A stretch of DNA of 64,000 bases from Ferranicluibacter rubi (lineage in GTDB: Bacteria; Pseudomonadota; Alphaproteobacteria; Rhizobiales; Rhizobiaceae): NCBI RefSeq assembly GCF_011603255.1, contig NZ_JAANCM010000005.1:124001-188000 (forward strand). The letters are read 5' to 3'. This document shows, piece by piece, positions 16,037-25,805 of this stretch. Both the position numbers and the translations under genes were made by a program. The notes beneath the pieces were generated by a model. It saw only the letters and a list, made by a program, of their open reading frames with translations. It ran no database searches and was not told the DNA's origin. Within the stretch, counting starts at the first letter, position 1, and each line of letters starts with the position of its first letter.

Positions 16037-19000
16037 TCAGAAATAGCTCTGCAGCGGGCGGACTTCGAGGTTGCCGGCTTTGAGCGCCTTGATCGCAGCG
16101 GCGGCGGCTTCGGCGCCGGCCATGGTGGTGAAGTAGGGGACCTTCTGCATCAGCGTCGCGCGGCGGAGCGATTTGCTATCCGAGATCGCCTTGTTGCTGT
16201 CGGTCGTGTTGATGACGAGCTGGACCTGACGGTTGCGGATGGCATCCTCGATGTGCGGGCGGCCTTCCTGCACCTTGTTGATCTTCGTCGTCGTGATGCC
16301 GTTGGCTTCAAGGAAGCGGGCGGTGCCGCCGGTTGCCAGCACCTTGAAGCCGATATCGGTCAGGATGCGGATGGCCGGGAGGACGCCGTCCTTGTCGCCG
16401 TCGCGGACGGAGACGAAGACCGTGCCTTCGCGGGGGAGATCGACGCCGGCACCGAGCTGCGCCTTGGCGAAGGCGAGCGCGAAATCGGTATCGAGGCCGA
16501 TGACTTCACCCGTTGAGCGCATTTCCGGGCCGAGCAGGATATCAACGCCGGGGAAGCGGGCGAAGGGGAATACGGCTTCCTTGACGGCGATGTGCTTGAG
16601 CGCGCGCGGGTCGGGCTTGCCGCCGTAAGCTGCAAAGCACTGGTCGAGCGTTTCGCCGGCCATGACGCGGGCGGCGATCTTGGCAATCGGGGCGCCGATG
16701 GTCTTGGCGACGAAGGGCACCGTGCGCGAGGCGCGCGGGTTGACCTCGAGCACGTAGACGATGCCGTCCTTGATCGCGAACTGTACGTTCATCAGGCCGC
16801 CGACCTTCAGCGCCTTCGCCATGGCTTTCGCCTGGCGCTCCAGCTCGTCCAGCATGTCGTTGGAGAGCGTGCGCGAGGGCAGCGAGCAGGCGCTGTCGCC
16901 GGAGTGGATGCCGGCTTCCTCGATATGCTCCATGATGCCGGCGACGTAGACGTCCTTGCCATCGGAGATGCAGTCGACATCCACTTCGATGGCGTTTGCG
17001 AGGTAGCTATCGAAGAGAAGCGGGTTCTTGCCGAGCAGCGTGTTGATCTGCCCTGTCTTGTCGTTCGGGTAGCGCTGCTTGATGTCTTCCGGCACAAGCT
17101 CGGGAACCGTGTCGAGCAGGTAGGTCTGCAGCATGCTTTCCGAGTGGATGATCTGCATGGCACGGCCGCCCAGAACGTAGGACGGACGCACGACCAGCGG
17201 GAAGCCGATCTCGGAGGCGACCAGGCGGGCCTGCTCGACGGAGTAGGCGATGCCGTTGTTCGGCTGGTTGAGGTCGAGCTTCATCAGAAGCTTCTGGAAG
17301 CGGTCGCGGTCTTCGGCAAGATCGATCATGTCGGGCGCGGTACCGAGGATCGGGATGCCGTTCTTTTCCAGCGCTTCGGCGAGCTTCAGCGGGGTCTGCC
17401 CGCCGAACTGCACGATGACGCCGACGAGTTCGCCGCGCGTCTGCTCCATCTTCAGGATCTCGATCACGTCCTCGGCCGTCAGCGGCTCGAAGTAGAGCCG
17501 GTCGGACGTATCGTAATCGGTGGAAACCGTCTCCGGGTTGCAGTTGATCATGATGGCCTCAAACCCTGCATCCTTCAGCGCGAAGGCGGCATGGCAGCAG
17601 CAATAGTCGAACTCGATGCCCTGTCCGATGCGGTTCGGGCCGCCGCCGAGGATGACGACCTTCTTGCGGTCTGAGATGCCGGCTTCGCTGCGGGCCTGGC
17701 CGACGAAGGGGGTCTCATAGGTCGAGTACATATAGGCGGTGGGCGAGGCGAACTCGGCCGCGCAGGTGTCGATGCGCTTGTAGACCGGGCGCACGTCGAG
17801 CGCATTGCGCTTCTCGGCCACTTCCTTCGGGCGCTTGCCCGAGAGCGTGGCGAGGCGCGCGTCCGAGAAGCCCATGGCCTTCAGCATGCGCAGGTTGCCG
17901 GCATCGTCCGGCAGGCCATGCTCGCGGATGCGGGCTTCCATGTCCACGATGGCCTTGAGCTGGGCGATGAACCACGGGTCGATCTTCGAGCCGTCATGCA
18001 CGTCGGCTTCCGACATGCCGAGGCGCAGCGCCTGGGCGACCATGCGCAGGCGGTCGGGCGTCGGCGTGCCGATGGCGGCGCGGATGGCGTTGCGGCCATC
18101 GCTGCCGTCGTCGAGGCCGGGGATCTCGATCTCGTCGAGGCCGGTCAGGCCGGTTTCCATGCCACGCAGGGCCTTCTGCAACGATTCGGCAAAGGTGCGG
18201 CCGATGGCCATCACTTCACCGACGGACTTCATAGCGGTCGTCAGCACGGGGGAGGCGCCCGGGAACTTTTCGAAGGCGAAGCGCGGGATCTTCACGACGA
18301 CATAGTCGATCGATGGTTCGAACGAGGCCGGCGTGGCGCCGCCGGTGATGTCGTTTTCCAGCTCGTCCAGCGTATAGCCGACGGCGAGCTTGGCGGCGAT
18401 CTTGGCGATCGGGAAGCCGGTCGCCTTGGAGGCCAGCGCCGAGGAGCGCGACACGCGCGGGTTCATCTCGATGACGACGAGGCGGCCGTCCTTGGGGTTC
18501 ACCGCGAACTGGACGTTCGAGCCGCCGGTTTCGACGCCGATCTCGCGCAGCACCGCGATCGAGGCGTTGCGCATGATCTGGTATTCCTTGTCCGTCAGGG
18601 TCAAGGCTGGGGCGACGGTGATCGAGTCGCCCGTGTGGACGCCCATCGGGTCGATGTTCTCGATCGAGCAGATGATGATGCAGTTGTCCGCCGTGTCGCG
18701 GACGACCTCCATCTCGTATTCCTTCCAGCCGAGAACCGATTCCTCGATCAGCACTTCGGTGGTGGGGGAGGCGTCGAGACCCGACGAGACGATCTCGAAG
18801 AATTCCGACCTGTTATAGGCGATGCCGCCGCCGGTGCCGCCGAGCGTGAAGGAGGGGCGGATGATGGTGGGGAGGCCGATCTGGTCGATCGCCTGTGCGG
18901 CCAGCGCCATGGCGTGGCTCATATAGCGCTGCTTGCGGTCGGTCTCGCCGAGGTTCCACTCGTTTTCCAGCGTGTCGAGCGCCGTGTCGAGCGCTGCGCC

Positions 19001-19522
19001 GGACAGGCTTTCCTTGAGCTTGTTGCGCTCGGCCTCATGCGTCTTGCGGTCGGCATCCTTGATGTCCGTGGCGTTGGCCAGCATCGATTTGGGCGTTTCC
19101 AGCCCGATGCGGGCCATAGCCTCGCGGAAGAGCGCGCGGTCTTCGGCCATGTCAATGGCGGCGGGCTTCGCGCCGATCATCTCGACATTGTAGCGGTCGA
19201 GCACGCCCATGCGCTTCAGCGAGAGGGCCGTGTTGAGTGCGGTCTGCCCGCCCATGGTGGGCAGCAGCGCATCCGGGCGTTCCTTGGCGATGATCTTGGC
19301 CACCACTTCCGGGGTGATCGGCTCGACATAGGTCGCATCCGCAAGGCCCGGATCGGTCATGATGGTCGCTGGATTGGAGTTGACCAGGATGACCCGGAAC
19401 CCTTCTTCCTTCAGCGCCTTGCAGGCCTGTGTTCCTGAATAGTCGAACTCGCATGCCTGGCCAATGACGATCGGTCCAGCGCCGATGATGAGGATGGACT
19501 TGATATCTTGGCGCTTGGGCAT
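16037..19522 (-). CDS. carB: Carbamoyl-phosphate synthase large subunit
   Basis: Ammonia-dependent synthetase subunit making carbamoyl phosphate from bicarbonate, ATP and ammonia delivered by CarA, feeding pyrimidine and arginine synthesis. The 1161-residue protein has two homologous ATP-grasp halves: the first begins [23 protein letters not shown], the second [24 protein letters not shown], each followed by an ATP-grasp core (for example [10 protein letters not shown]-like [18 protein letters not shown] and [18 protein letters not shown]). The C-terminal MGS-like allosteric domain ([30 protein letters not shown]) is complete. Slightly longer than E. coli CarB because of an insertion near residue 150-200. 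carA lies 6 kb away on the same strand, unlike the carAB operon of enterics. Confidence 0.97.
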   Translation of the reverse strand: MPKRQDIKSILIIGAGPIVIGQACEFDYSGTQACKALKEEGFRVILVNSNPATIMTDPGLADATYVEPITPEVVAKIIAKERPDALLPTMGGQTALNTALSLKRMGVLDRYNVEMIGAKPAAIDMAEDRALFREAMARIGLETPKSMLANATDIKDADRKTHEAERNKLKESLSGAALDTALDTLENEWNLGETDRKQRYMSHAMALAAQAIDQIGLPTIIRPSFTLGGTGGGIAYNRSEFFEIVSSGLDASPTTEVLIEESVLGWKEYEMEVVRDTADNCIIICSIENIDPMGVHTGDSITVAPALTLTDKEYQIMRNASIAVLREIGVETGGSNVQFAVNPKDGRLVVIEMNPRVSRSSALASKATGFPIAKIAAKLAVGYTLDELENDITGGATPASFEPSIDYVVVKIPRFAFEKFPGASPVLTTAMKSVGEVMAIGRTFAESLQKALRGMETGLTGLDEIEIPGLDDGSDGRNAIRAAIGTPTPDRLRMVAQALRLGMSEADVHDGSKIDPWFIAQLKAIVDMEARIREHGLPDDAGNLRMLKAMGFSDARLATLSGKRPKEVAEKRNALDVRPVYKRIDTCAAEFASPTAYMYSTYETPFVGQARSEAGISDRKKVVILGGGPNRIGQGIEFDYCCCHAAFALKDAGFEAIMINCNPETVSTDYDTSDRLYFEPLTAEDVIEILKMEQTRGELVGVIVQFGGQTPLKLAEALEKNGIPILGTAPDMIDLAEDRDRFQKLLMKLDLNQPNNGIAYSVEQARLVASEIGFPLVVRPSYVLGGRAMQIIHSESMLQTYLLDTVPELVPEDIKQRYPNDKTGQINTLLGKNPLLFDSYLANAIEVDVDCISDGKDVYVAGIMEHIEEAGIHSGDSACSLPSRTLSNDMLDELERQAKAMAKALKVGGLMNVQFAIKDGIVYVLEVNPRASRTVPFVAKTIGAPIAKIAARVMAGETLDQCFAAYGGKPDPRALKHIAVKEAVFPFARFPGVDILLGPEMRSTGEVIGLDTDFALAFAKAQLGAGVDLPREGTVFVSVRDGDKDGVLPAIRILTDIGFKVLATGGTARFLEANGITTTKINKVQEGRPHIEDAIRNRQVQLVINTTDSNKAISDSKSLRRATLMQKVPYFTTMAGAEAAAAAIKALKAGNLEVRPLQSYF

Positions 19523-19787
19523 GGTCTAGGTTCCGCTTTTCAGGCTGCGCGAAAAGCCGGCTCCGATGGCGGGTGTCCATCGGCCGGTCGTGCAGTCTCA
19601 CGTCTTTAAGGCTAGAAGGGGCTTATAGGGAAATGGGCGCCGGAGCGAAACCCCGAAATCGCGATCACAACAGGAAAATGCGGTCGGAAAAGCGCTGGCA
19701 AACGCATTCGGCGCCGGGGATACCTTTTCCACGGGCATGCGTTATATCGATCGCATCCGTGATGCCGAACCAAGGGAGTGAACCGCC

Positions 19788-20699
19788 ATGGAATGGAAGG
19801 GCCGTCGCCAGTCGAGCAATGTCGAGGATCAGAGCGGCTCCGGGCCCGTACGGGGCGGTTTCGGCCGTGGAGGGGGTTTCCGCATTCCCATGGGCGGCGG
19901 ACGCGGCGGCGGCTTGAGCATCGGCACCATCATCTTCCTCGTGGTGATCTACTTCATCTTCAAGGCGATGGGCATAGACCTGCTGCAGGTTCTCGACGGC
20001 GGCCAGACGGGACAGTCCGGCTACGAGCAGAGCCAGGGCAGCACGCAGGGCACCGCCCAGCAGGAGGAAACCAAGGCCTTCATCCGCACGGTTCTCGCCG
20101 AGACCGAGGATACGTGGAACGGCATCTTCCAGTCGAACGGTCAGACCTATCGCGAGCCGACGCTGGTGTTCTTCACGGGCGGCGTGCAGTCGGCCTGCGG
20201 TCAAGCCTCGTCGGCTTCGGGGCCGTTCTATTGCCCGGGCGACCAGAAGGTCTATCTCGACACATCCTTCTTCGATGAACTGTCGCAGCGTTTCGAGGCG
20301 TCCGGCGATTTCGCGCAGGCCTATGTCGTCGCGCATGAAGTGGGGCATCACGTGCAGAACCTGCTTGGCACGCTGCCGCAGGTCAACGAGCAGCGGCAGG
20401 GCATGGACGAGGCTTCGTCCAACGAGCTCTCCGTCCGCACCGAGTTGCAGGCCGACTGCTACGCCGGCATCTGGGGCAAGTATACGCAGCAGAAGGGCCT
20501 GCTGGAGCAGGGCGATCTTGAAGAAGCGCTCAATGCCGCGACCCAGATCGGCGACGATACGCTGCAGAAGCGGACGCAGGGTTACGTCGTGCCGGAAAGC
20601 TTCAACCATGGCACGTCAAAGCAGCGGGCGACGTGGTTCAAGCGCGGCTTCGACAGCGGACAGCTGCAGGCCTGCGATACGTTCAACAACCCGGTCTGA
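19788..20699 (+). CDS. Neutral zinc metallopeptidase (YpfJ/DUF2342-like)
   Basis: Membrane-anchored metalloprotease-like protein of 303 residues, YpfJ family. A Gly/Arg-rich N-terminus (residues 20-42) is followed by one membrane helix at about 44-62 (SIGTIIFLVVIYFIFKAMG) and a Gln/Gly linker. The zinc motif is H183-E-V-G-H187 in AYVVAHEVGHHVQN, with the downstream acid in ELQADCYAG. The catalytic domain should face the periplasm. Conserved cysteines (about 137 and 149, plus one late) could form disulfides. Physiological substrate is unknown for the family. The gene starts well away from the divergent carB and stands alone. Confidence 0.88.
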   Translation: MEWKGRRQSSNVEDQSGSGPVRGGFGRGGGFRIPMGGGRGGGLSIGTIIFLVVIYFIFKAMGIDLLQVLDGGQTGQSGYEQSQGSTQGTAQQEETKAFIRTVLAETEDTWNGIFQSNGQTYREPTLVFFTGGVQSACGQASSASGPFYCPGDQKVYLDTSFFDELSQRFEASGDFAQAYVVAHEVGHHVQNLLGTLPQVNEQRQGMDEASSNELSVRTELQADCYAGIWGKYTQQKGLLEQGDLEEALNAATQIGDDTLQKRTQGYVVPESFNHGTSKQRATWFKRGFDSGQLQACDTFNNPV

Positions 20700-20741
20700 C
20701 CGATCCTGCATGCGGGCGGCTTTGTTCCGTTCGCATGCCAT

Positions 20742-20773
20742 CTGTCTCTTCCATGTCATGAGCGGCCGATAAT
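20742..20773 (+). promoter_or_regulatory. PHO box and -10 element of phoX
   Basis: CTGTCTC-TTCC-ATGTCAT at 20742-20759 matches the PhoB direct repeat (CTGTCAT-N4-CTGTCAT) at 11 of 14 positions, with the proper 4-base spacer. A GATAAT -10 follows at 20768-20773, 8 bases after the box, the usual layout when PhoB replaces a -35. phoX starts at 20808. Confidence 0.7.
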
Positions 20774-20807
20774 CCAGGCGCAGTCCAACGCACCAGGAGC
20801 GCCCGTC

Positions 20808-22721
20808 ATGGCAGACTGTCCCAGCACCTCATCGCCCGTCATCCGCGACATCATCGCGGCCCGGGCTTCGCGCAGAAGCTTTCTCAAGGGCTTTACGGCG
20901 ATGGGAACCATCGCCGCGACCGGCACCGGCTTCGTCGGCTCGCTGTTTGCCGAGGAGAGCTTCGCGGCGTCGGCCGCGTCCACCCTGCAATTCACCGAAT
21001 TGAAGCGCGTCTACGACAAGGACATGGCGGTTGCGCCCGGCTACAAGGCCGACGTGGTCGCGCGCTGGGGCGATCCGATGACCGGATCTACGTCCGCCTT
21101 CGACGGAACCGTGCCCTCCGCTGCAGAACAGCTGATGCGCTTCGGCTATAATTGCGACTATATCGCCTTCATGCCGCTGCCCAAGGGTTCCGACAGCGCC
21201 GATCATGGCCTGCTCTGCGTCAACAACGAATATATCTCCCCGAACGTGATCTTTCCCGGCATGACCGAGGACGATGCCGGTGCGAAGATGACGCGGGAGC
21301 AGGTGGATTTCGGCATGGCCGCCATGGGGCACTCCATCGTCGAGGTGAAGATGGAGAATGGTATCTGGGCCATGGTTCAGGACAGCACCTACAACCGCCG
21401 CCTGACGGTGGAAACGCCGATGGCGCTGTCCGGCCCGGTCGCCGGCCATGATCTCGTCAAGACCAGGGACGATCCGGAAGGCCGTCTCGTGCGCGGCACC
21501 AATTACAATTGCGGCGGCGGCGTCACCCCCTGGGGCACGGTGCTGACCTGCGAGGAGGGTGCTTCCGACACGTTCGGCGGCAAGCCCGAGGGGTCTGCCA
21601 TCGCGCCGGTGCTGGAGCGCTACGGCTTCGATGGTTCCGACATCTATGGTCGTGCCCGCTTCCACGATCGTTTCGACATGACCAAGGAGCCGAACGAGCC
21701 GAACCGTTTCGACTGGGTGGTCGAGATCGACCCTTACGATCCGTCTTCCACGCCCATCAAACGCACGGCGCTCGGCCGCATGAGCCACGAGGCTTCCACG
21801 GTCGTGCACAACAAGGACGGCCGGATCGTCGTCTACATGGGCGACGACGACTATTTCGAATACACCTATCGCTTCGTCACCAAGGCCACCTTCGACCCCA
21901 CAAAGCCGGAAACGGCGAAGGACATTCTCGACGAGGGCATCCTGTCCGTCGCGCGCTTCGATCCTGACGGTACGCTGCACTGGCTGCCGCTGGTGCACGG
22001 GCAGGGGCCGCTGACGGCCGAAAACGGCTTTGCGTCCCAGGCGGAGGTGCTGCTGAAGACGCGGCTTGCGGCAGACGCGGTCGGCGCGACGCCGATGGAC
22101 CGGCCGGAAGACATGGAGACCAACCCGGTGACGGGCCGCGTCTACGCCGTCATGACCAAGAACAAGAAGCGCACACAGGACAAGCTGAACCCTGCCAACA
22201 CCCGGCCGGAAAACCTGTGGGGGCATATCGTCGAGCTGATCCCGCCCGGCGGACGCGGCCGCGATGCAGACCATACAGCCGACATCTATGAATGGGACCT
22301 GTTCGTTCTCGCCGGCAATCCGGCCGATGCGGCGACGAAGGCGAGCTTCCATCCGGAAACCTCCGAAAACGGCTGGTTCGTCTGTCCCGACAACATCACC
22401 TTCGACCCCTCCGGCCGGCTCTGGGTCGCGACGGATGGGGCGAATGATTTTGGCCTGCCGGACGGGATCTACGGCATCGACACGGAAGGTCCGGCCCGCG
22501 GCCTGCCGAAGCTGCTTTTCACCTGCCCGGCCGGTGCGGAGGCGACCGGGCCTTGCTTCACGCCCGATGGCAAGACGCTGTTCGTCTCTGTACAGCATCC
22601 GGCCGAGGATGCCGAAACGCTGGACAAGGCCGAAACCCTCTGGCCGGACTTCAAGGGCCCGCTGCCCCGGCCGTCCGTGGTCGCGATCCGCAAGATCGAG
22701 GACGGCGCCGTCGGCGCCTGA
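20808..22721 (+). CDS. phoX: PhoX-type alkaline phosphatase/phytase-like protein (DUF839), Tat-exported
   Basis: Periplasmic metal-dependent phosphatase releasing phosphate from organic esters, PhoX family. Of 637 residues, the N-terminus carries a twin-arginine signal (S21-RRSFLKG, then a hydrophobic stretch to about residue 52). The DUF839 body shows NPCGHGVTPWGT-like YNCGGGVTPWGTVLTCEEG, MSHEASTVV, YMGDDDYFEYTYRF and a late PDNITFDPSGRLWVATDG, which provide Ca/Fe ligands in characterised PhoX. A PHO box upstream agrees with control by phosphate starvation through PhoB. A strong terminator follows, so it is a single-gene unit. Confidence 0.88.
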   Translation: MADCPSTSSPVIRDIIAARASRRSFLKGFTAMGTIAATGTGFVGSLFAEESFAASAASTLQFTELKRVYDKDMAVAPGYKADVVARWGDPMTGSTSAFDGTVPSAAEQLMRFGYNCDYIAFMPLPKGSDSADHGLLCVNNEYISPNVIFPGMTEDDAGAKMTREQVDFGMAAMGHSIVEVKMENGIWAMVQDSTYNRRLTVETPMALSGPVAGHDLVKTRDDPEGRLVRGTNYNCGGGVTPWGTVLTCEEGASDTFGGKPEGSAIAPVLERYGFDGSDIYGRARFHDRFDMTKEPNEPNRFDWVVEIDPYDPSSTPIKRTALGRMSHEASTVVHNKDGRIVVYMGDDDYFEYTYRFVTKATFDPTKPETAKDILDEGILSVARFDPDGTLHWLPLVHGQGPLTAENGFASQAEVLLKTRLAADAVGATPMDRPEDMETNPVTGRVYAVMTKNKKRTQDKLNPANTRPENLWGHIVELIPPGGRGRDADHTADIYEWDLFVLAGNPADAATKASFHPETSENGWFVCPDNITFDPSGRLWVATDGANDFGLPDGIYGIDTEGPARGLPKLLFTCPAGAEATGPCFTPDGKTLFVSVQHPAEDAETLDKAETLWPDFKGPLPRPSVVAIRKIEDGAVGA

Positions 22722-22739
22722 TCCGCGTATTCCCGCGGC

Positions 22740-22770
22740 AGGACCCGGCCATCTGACACGGCCGGGTCCT
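22740..22770 (+). terminator. Intrinsic terminator of phoX
   Basis: AGGACCCGGCC-N9-GGCCGGGTCCT, an 11-bp perfect stem followed by ATTCTCTTT, starting 18 bases after the phoX stop. Confidence 0.8.
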
Positions 22771-22944
22771 ATTCTCTTTCCGCCGCCGGTATGCGCGGCG
22801 AGGATCGGAGCGACAATGGCCGTTGCCTCGCTTCCTGCTTGCCTCTACAGCAGCGGGAAGCAGACGGAGCCTGACAGGGTCGGACGGTTTGCGGTAGGGC
22901 CTCGTGTCTTCGAGACGCGCGGTGCGGGAGTGGGGAGGTTTGGC

Positions 22945-24186
22945 ATGATCGATCCGGCATCCGCGAGGCGGGGGCTTGTCCTCGTTTTCATGATCCTCTT
23001 TCTCGACATCATCGGCATCGCGATCATCATGCCGGTGCTGCCGGCCTTTCTGGCGGAACTGACGGGAGATACGGTCAGCGACACGGCCATTGATGGCGGC
23101 TGGTTGCTGCTTGTCTATTCCGGCATGCAGTTTCTCTTTGCCCCGCTGATCGGCAATCTCTCCGACAGGTTCGGCCGCCGCCCGGTTCTTCTCGCATCGG
23201 TGCTGACATTCGCGATCGACAACCTGATCTGCGCGCTGGCCACGAGTTTCGGCATGCTCTTCGTCGGCCGCATTCTCGCCGGCATCTCCGGTGCCAGCTT
23301 TTCCACCGCCTCGGCCTTCATCGCCGACGTTTCCGACGACAGCAACCGCGCCAAGAATTTCGGTCTCATCGGCATTGCCTTCGGCACGGGCTTTGCGCTG
23401 GGGCCGGTCATCGGCGGCGCGCTCGGCGAGTTCGGCCCGCGTGTGCCGTTCTACGGTGCGGCGCTGCTCTCCTTCGTCAATTTCGTCATCGCCTTCTTCC
23501 TGCTGCCGGAAACGCTGGAGCGCAAGCATCGCCGGCGCTTCGAGTGGCGGCGCGCCAACCCGCTCGGCGCGCTGCGCCAGATGCGCAGCTATCCCGGCAT
23601 CGGCTGGGTGCTGCTGGTGTTCTTCCTCTATTGGCAGGCCCATGCTGTCTATCCCTCGGTATGGTCCTTCGTCGCCACCTATCGTTATGGCTGGAGCGAG
23701 GGGCAGATCGGCCTGTCGCTCGGTGTCTTCGGGATCTGCAGCGCGATCGTCATGGCCTTCATCCTGCCGCGCATCATTCCCGTGCTCGGTGAATGGCGCG
23801 CCGGCGCGGTCGGCCTCGTCTTCTGCTGCGTCGGGCTTTTCGGCTATGCCTTCGCCTTCCAGGGCTGGATGGTCTATGCCGTGATCGCGGCCACGTGCCT
23901 GGAGGCACTTGCCGATCCGCCGCTGCGCTCGATCGCGGCTGCCAAGGTACCACCTTCCGCGCAGGGAGAGCTTCAAGGCGCTCTTTCCAGCATCTCCTCC
24001 TTCACGACCATCCTCGGGCCGCTGGTCTTCGCGCATATCTTCAGCCGGTTCACGGCGGCTGATGCGCCGGTGACCTTTGCCGGCGCACCCTACATCCTCT
24101 CCGCCGTCCTCATCGCCGCCGCCGTTTTCCTCTACGTGACCCGCCTGAAACCGAAGGACGCATCCGCCGAGATTCCGAGGATCTGA
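22945..24186 (+). CDS. MFS transporter of the TCR/Tet type
   Basis: Twelve-helix proton antiporter of 413 residues in the DHA1 group. The loop 2-3 motif GNLSDRFGRRPVLLAS (about residues 66-81) is motif A of MFS drug exporters, and the helix-5 region FGTGFALGPVIGGALG is motif C of antiporters. It resembles class A/B tetracycline exporters but housekeeping homologues are common in rhizobia, so resistance is not implied. The open frame extends far upstream inside phoX; ATG 22945 was chosen because GGGAGG lies 7 bases before it and helix 1 begins soon after. A MATE exporter gene follows, 154 bases away. Confidence 0.85.
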   Translation: MIDPASARRGLVLVFMILFLDIIGIAIIMPVLPAFLAELTGDTVSDTAIDGGWLLLVYSGMQFLFAPLIGNLSDRFGRRPVLLASVLTFAIDNLICALATSFGMLFVGRILAGISGASFSTASAFIADVSDDSNRAKNFGLIGIAFGTGFALGPVIGGALGEFGPRVPFYGAALLSFVNFVIAFFLLPETLERKHRRRFEWRRANPLGALRQMRSYPGIGWVLLVFFLYWQAHAVYPSVWSFVATYRYGWSEGQIGLSLGVFGICSAIVMAFILPRIIPVLGEWRAGAVGLVFCCVGLFGYAFAFQGWMVYAVIAATCLEALADPPLRSIAAAKVPPSAQGELQGALSSISSFTTILGPLVFAHIFSRFTAADAPVTFAGAPYILSAVLIAAAVFLYVTRLKPKDASAEIPRI

Positions 24187-24340
24187 TGGGAAACTGCCTC
24201 GAAAACGATCAATCTCCGTGATGTCTGGATGAAATTTCCAGCAGTGCCTGCCTCTCGCTGGAGGTTTGCCGCCATTCGCGCTATGAGCGACACGTCGCGT
24301 GAGCCCATTCCGGCCGCGACGGACCAGAGGCTTCTCGATC

Positions 24341-25729
24341 ATGCTGACGTCAACGCACCCCGCTGCGGGGGATATCCGTGGGGACAATTCCTGGGCTGCA
24401 CACTTCCGCGGAAGCGTCATTCTGGGCGTGCCCTTCGTTGCCGCGCAGATCGCGCAGCTTGCCATCAACACCACCGACGTGGTGATGGTGGGCAAGCTGG
24501 GTGCGACGGAGCTTGCCTCCATCATTCTCGCGACGCAGATGTTTTTCACCATCTTCGTGTTCGGATCCGGCTTTTCCAACGCGGTCGTGCCGATGGTGGC
24601 ACAGGCCGTGGGGCGTGGTGACGTCGTCTCGACCCGGCGTTCCGTGCGCATGGGCATGTGGGCGGTGCTGATCTACGGCGTCCTCACGGCGCCGATCCTG
24701 TGGCTGGCCGAGCCGATCCTGCTCTTTGCCGGCCAGCAGCCGGAGGTGGCGGCGAAGGCCGCCGGCTATCTGCATGTCGCACAATGGGCTGTCTTCCCGA
24801 GCCTCGTCTTCATGGTGCTGCGGGCCTTCCTCAGCGGACTGGAGCGCGCGGGGATCATTCTCTACATCACCCTGATCACGCTCGTTCTCAATGCCGGCTT
24901 CTGCTACCTGCTGATCTATGGCCATTTCGGCTTTCCGGCGCTCGGCGTGGTCGGGGCGGCCTGGGCGGCACTGGCGGTCGCCATCCTCGGCCTCGTGCTT
25001 GCCATCGTCTACATCCAGCGGCACGCGGAACTGCGCGGCTTCGAACTCTTCGTCCGGTTCTGGAATCCCGACTGGCATGCGCTGAAGGAAGTCGTGCTGC
25101 TGGGCCTGCCGATCGCCTTGACGATTCTCGCCGAAGTCAGCCTCTTCACCGTCGCGTCGCTGCTCATGGGCACGATCGGCACGGTGGAACTGGCGGCCCA
25201 CGGCATCGCCCTGCAATTTGCCTCCATCGCCTTCATGATTCCGCTCGGACTTGCCCAGGCGGCGACCGTGCGCGTCGGGCTTGCCTATGGCCGCGGCGAC
25301 ATGGAGGGTGTGCGCAAAGCCGGCATCTCGGCACTCGCGCTCGGCATCATTTGCGCGGCTCTCGGCTCCACGCTGTTTGCCGTCATCCCCTACGCGCTCG
25401 CCGCGCTCTATCTTGATACGACCCGGACGGATGCAGCGCTCGTGCTGGCCTATGCAGGCCCCCTGATCGTCATCGCCGGCGCCTTCCAGCTTGTCGATGG
25501 CCTCCAGGCCATTGCTGCTGGCATGTTGCGCGGGTTGAAGGACACGACGGTGCCGATGGTGCTGGCGCTGATCTCCTACTGGCCGATCGGCTTCTTCTCC
25601 GCCTGGATCTTCGCCTTTCCGCTCGGCTTTGGCGGGCAGGGCGTCTGGTACGGCTTCTCGCTCGGCTTGCTCGCCGCAGCCGTGCTGTTGAATGCGCGGT
25701 TCTTCCGGATCGTTCGCAAGCTGAGCTGA
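24341..25729 (+). CDS. MATE-family multidrug/cation exporter
   Basis: Inner-membrane antiporter of about 462 residues with twelve helices, NorM-like. Recognisable segments are AQLAINTTDVVMVGKLGATELASI in helix 2, the central HGIALQFASIAFMIPLGLAQAATVRVG (helix 8), and PLGFGGQGVWYGFSLGLL near the C-terminus. ATG 24341 follows AGAGG; a GTG at 24299 would add 14 residues. Typical cargo is cationic drugs or dyes, coupled to Na+ or H+. It follows another exporter in the same direction and may share its message. It converges with carA; a 14-bp hairpin separates them. Confidence 0.88.
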   Translation: MLTSTHPAAGDIRGDNSWAAHFRGSVILGVPFVAAQIAQLAINTTDVVMVGKLGATELASIILATQMFFTIFVFGSGFSNAVVPMVAQAVGRGDVVSTRRSVRMGMWAVLIYGVLTAPILWLAEPILLFAGQQPEVAAKAAGYLHVAQWAVFPSLVFMVLRAFLSGLERAGIILYITLITLVLNAGFCYLLIYGHFGFPALGVVGAAWAALAVAILGLVLAIVYIQRHAELRGFELFVRFWNPDWHALKEVVLLGLPIALTILAEVSLFTVASLLMGTIGTVELAAHGIALQFASIAFMIPLGLAQAATVRVGLAYGRGDMEGVRKAGISALALGIICAALGSTLFAVIPYALAALYLDTTRTDAALVLAYAGPLIVIAGAFQLVDGLQAIAAGMLRGLKDTTVPMVLALISYWPIGFFSAWIFAFPLGFGGQGVWYGFSLGLLAAAVLLNARFFRIVRKLS

Positions 25730-25764
25730 GCCGCTCTCGGGATATCGCTCTGCCGCCTGCCTCT

Positions 25765-25797
25765 TCCGGTTTCCGGTTTGATCAACCGGAAACCGGA
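25765..25797. terminator. Hairpin between convergent MATE gene and carA
   Basis: TCCGGTTTCCGGTT-TGATC-AACCGGAAACCGGA, a 14-bp perfect stem located between the two convergent stops. It has no obvious T tract in either direction. Confidence 0.5.
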
Positions 25798-25805
25798 TCA
25801 GACGA

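Noticed and set aside
22264-24186. 640-residue plus-strand frame starting inside phoX
   Set aside because: Only the part from 22945 has MFS character; the earlier part is phoX read in another frame.
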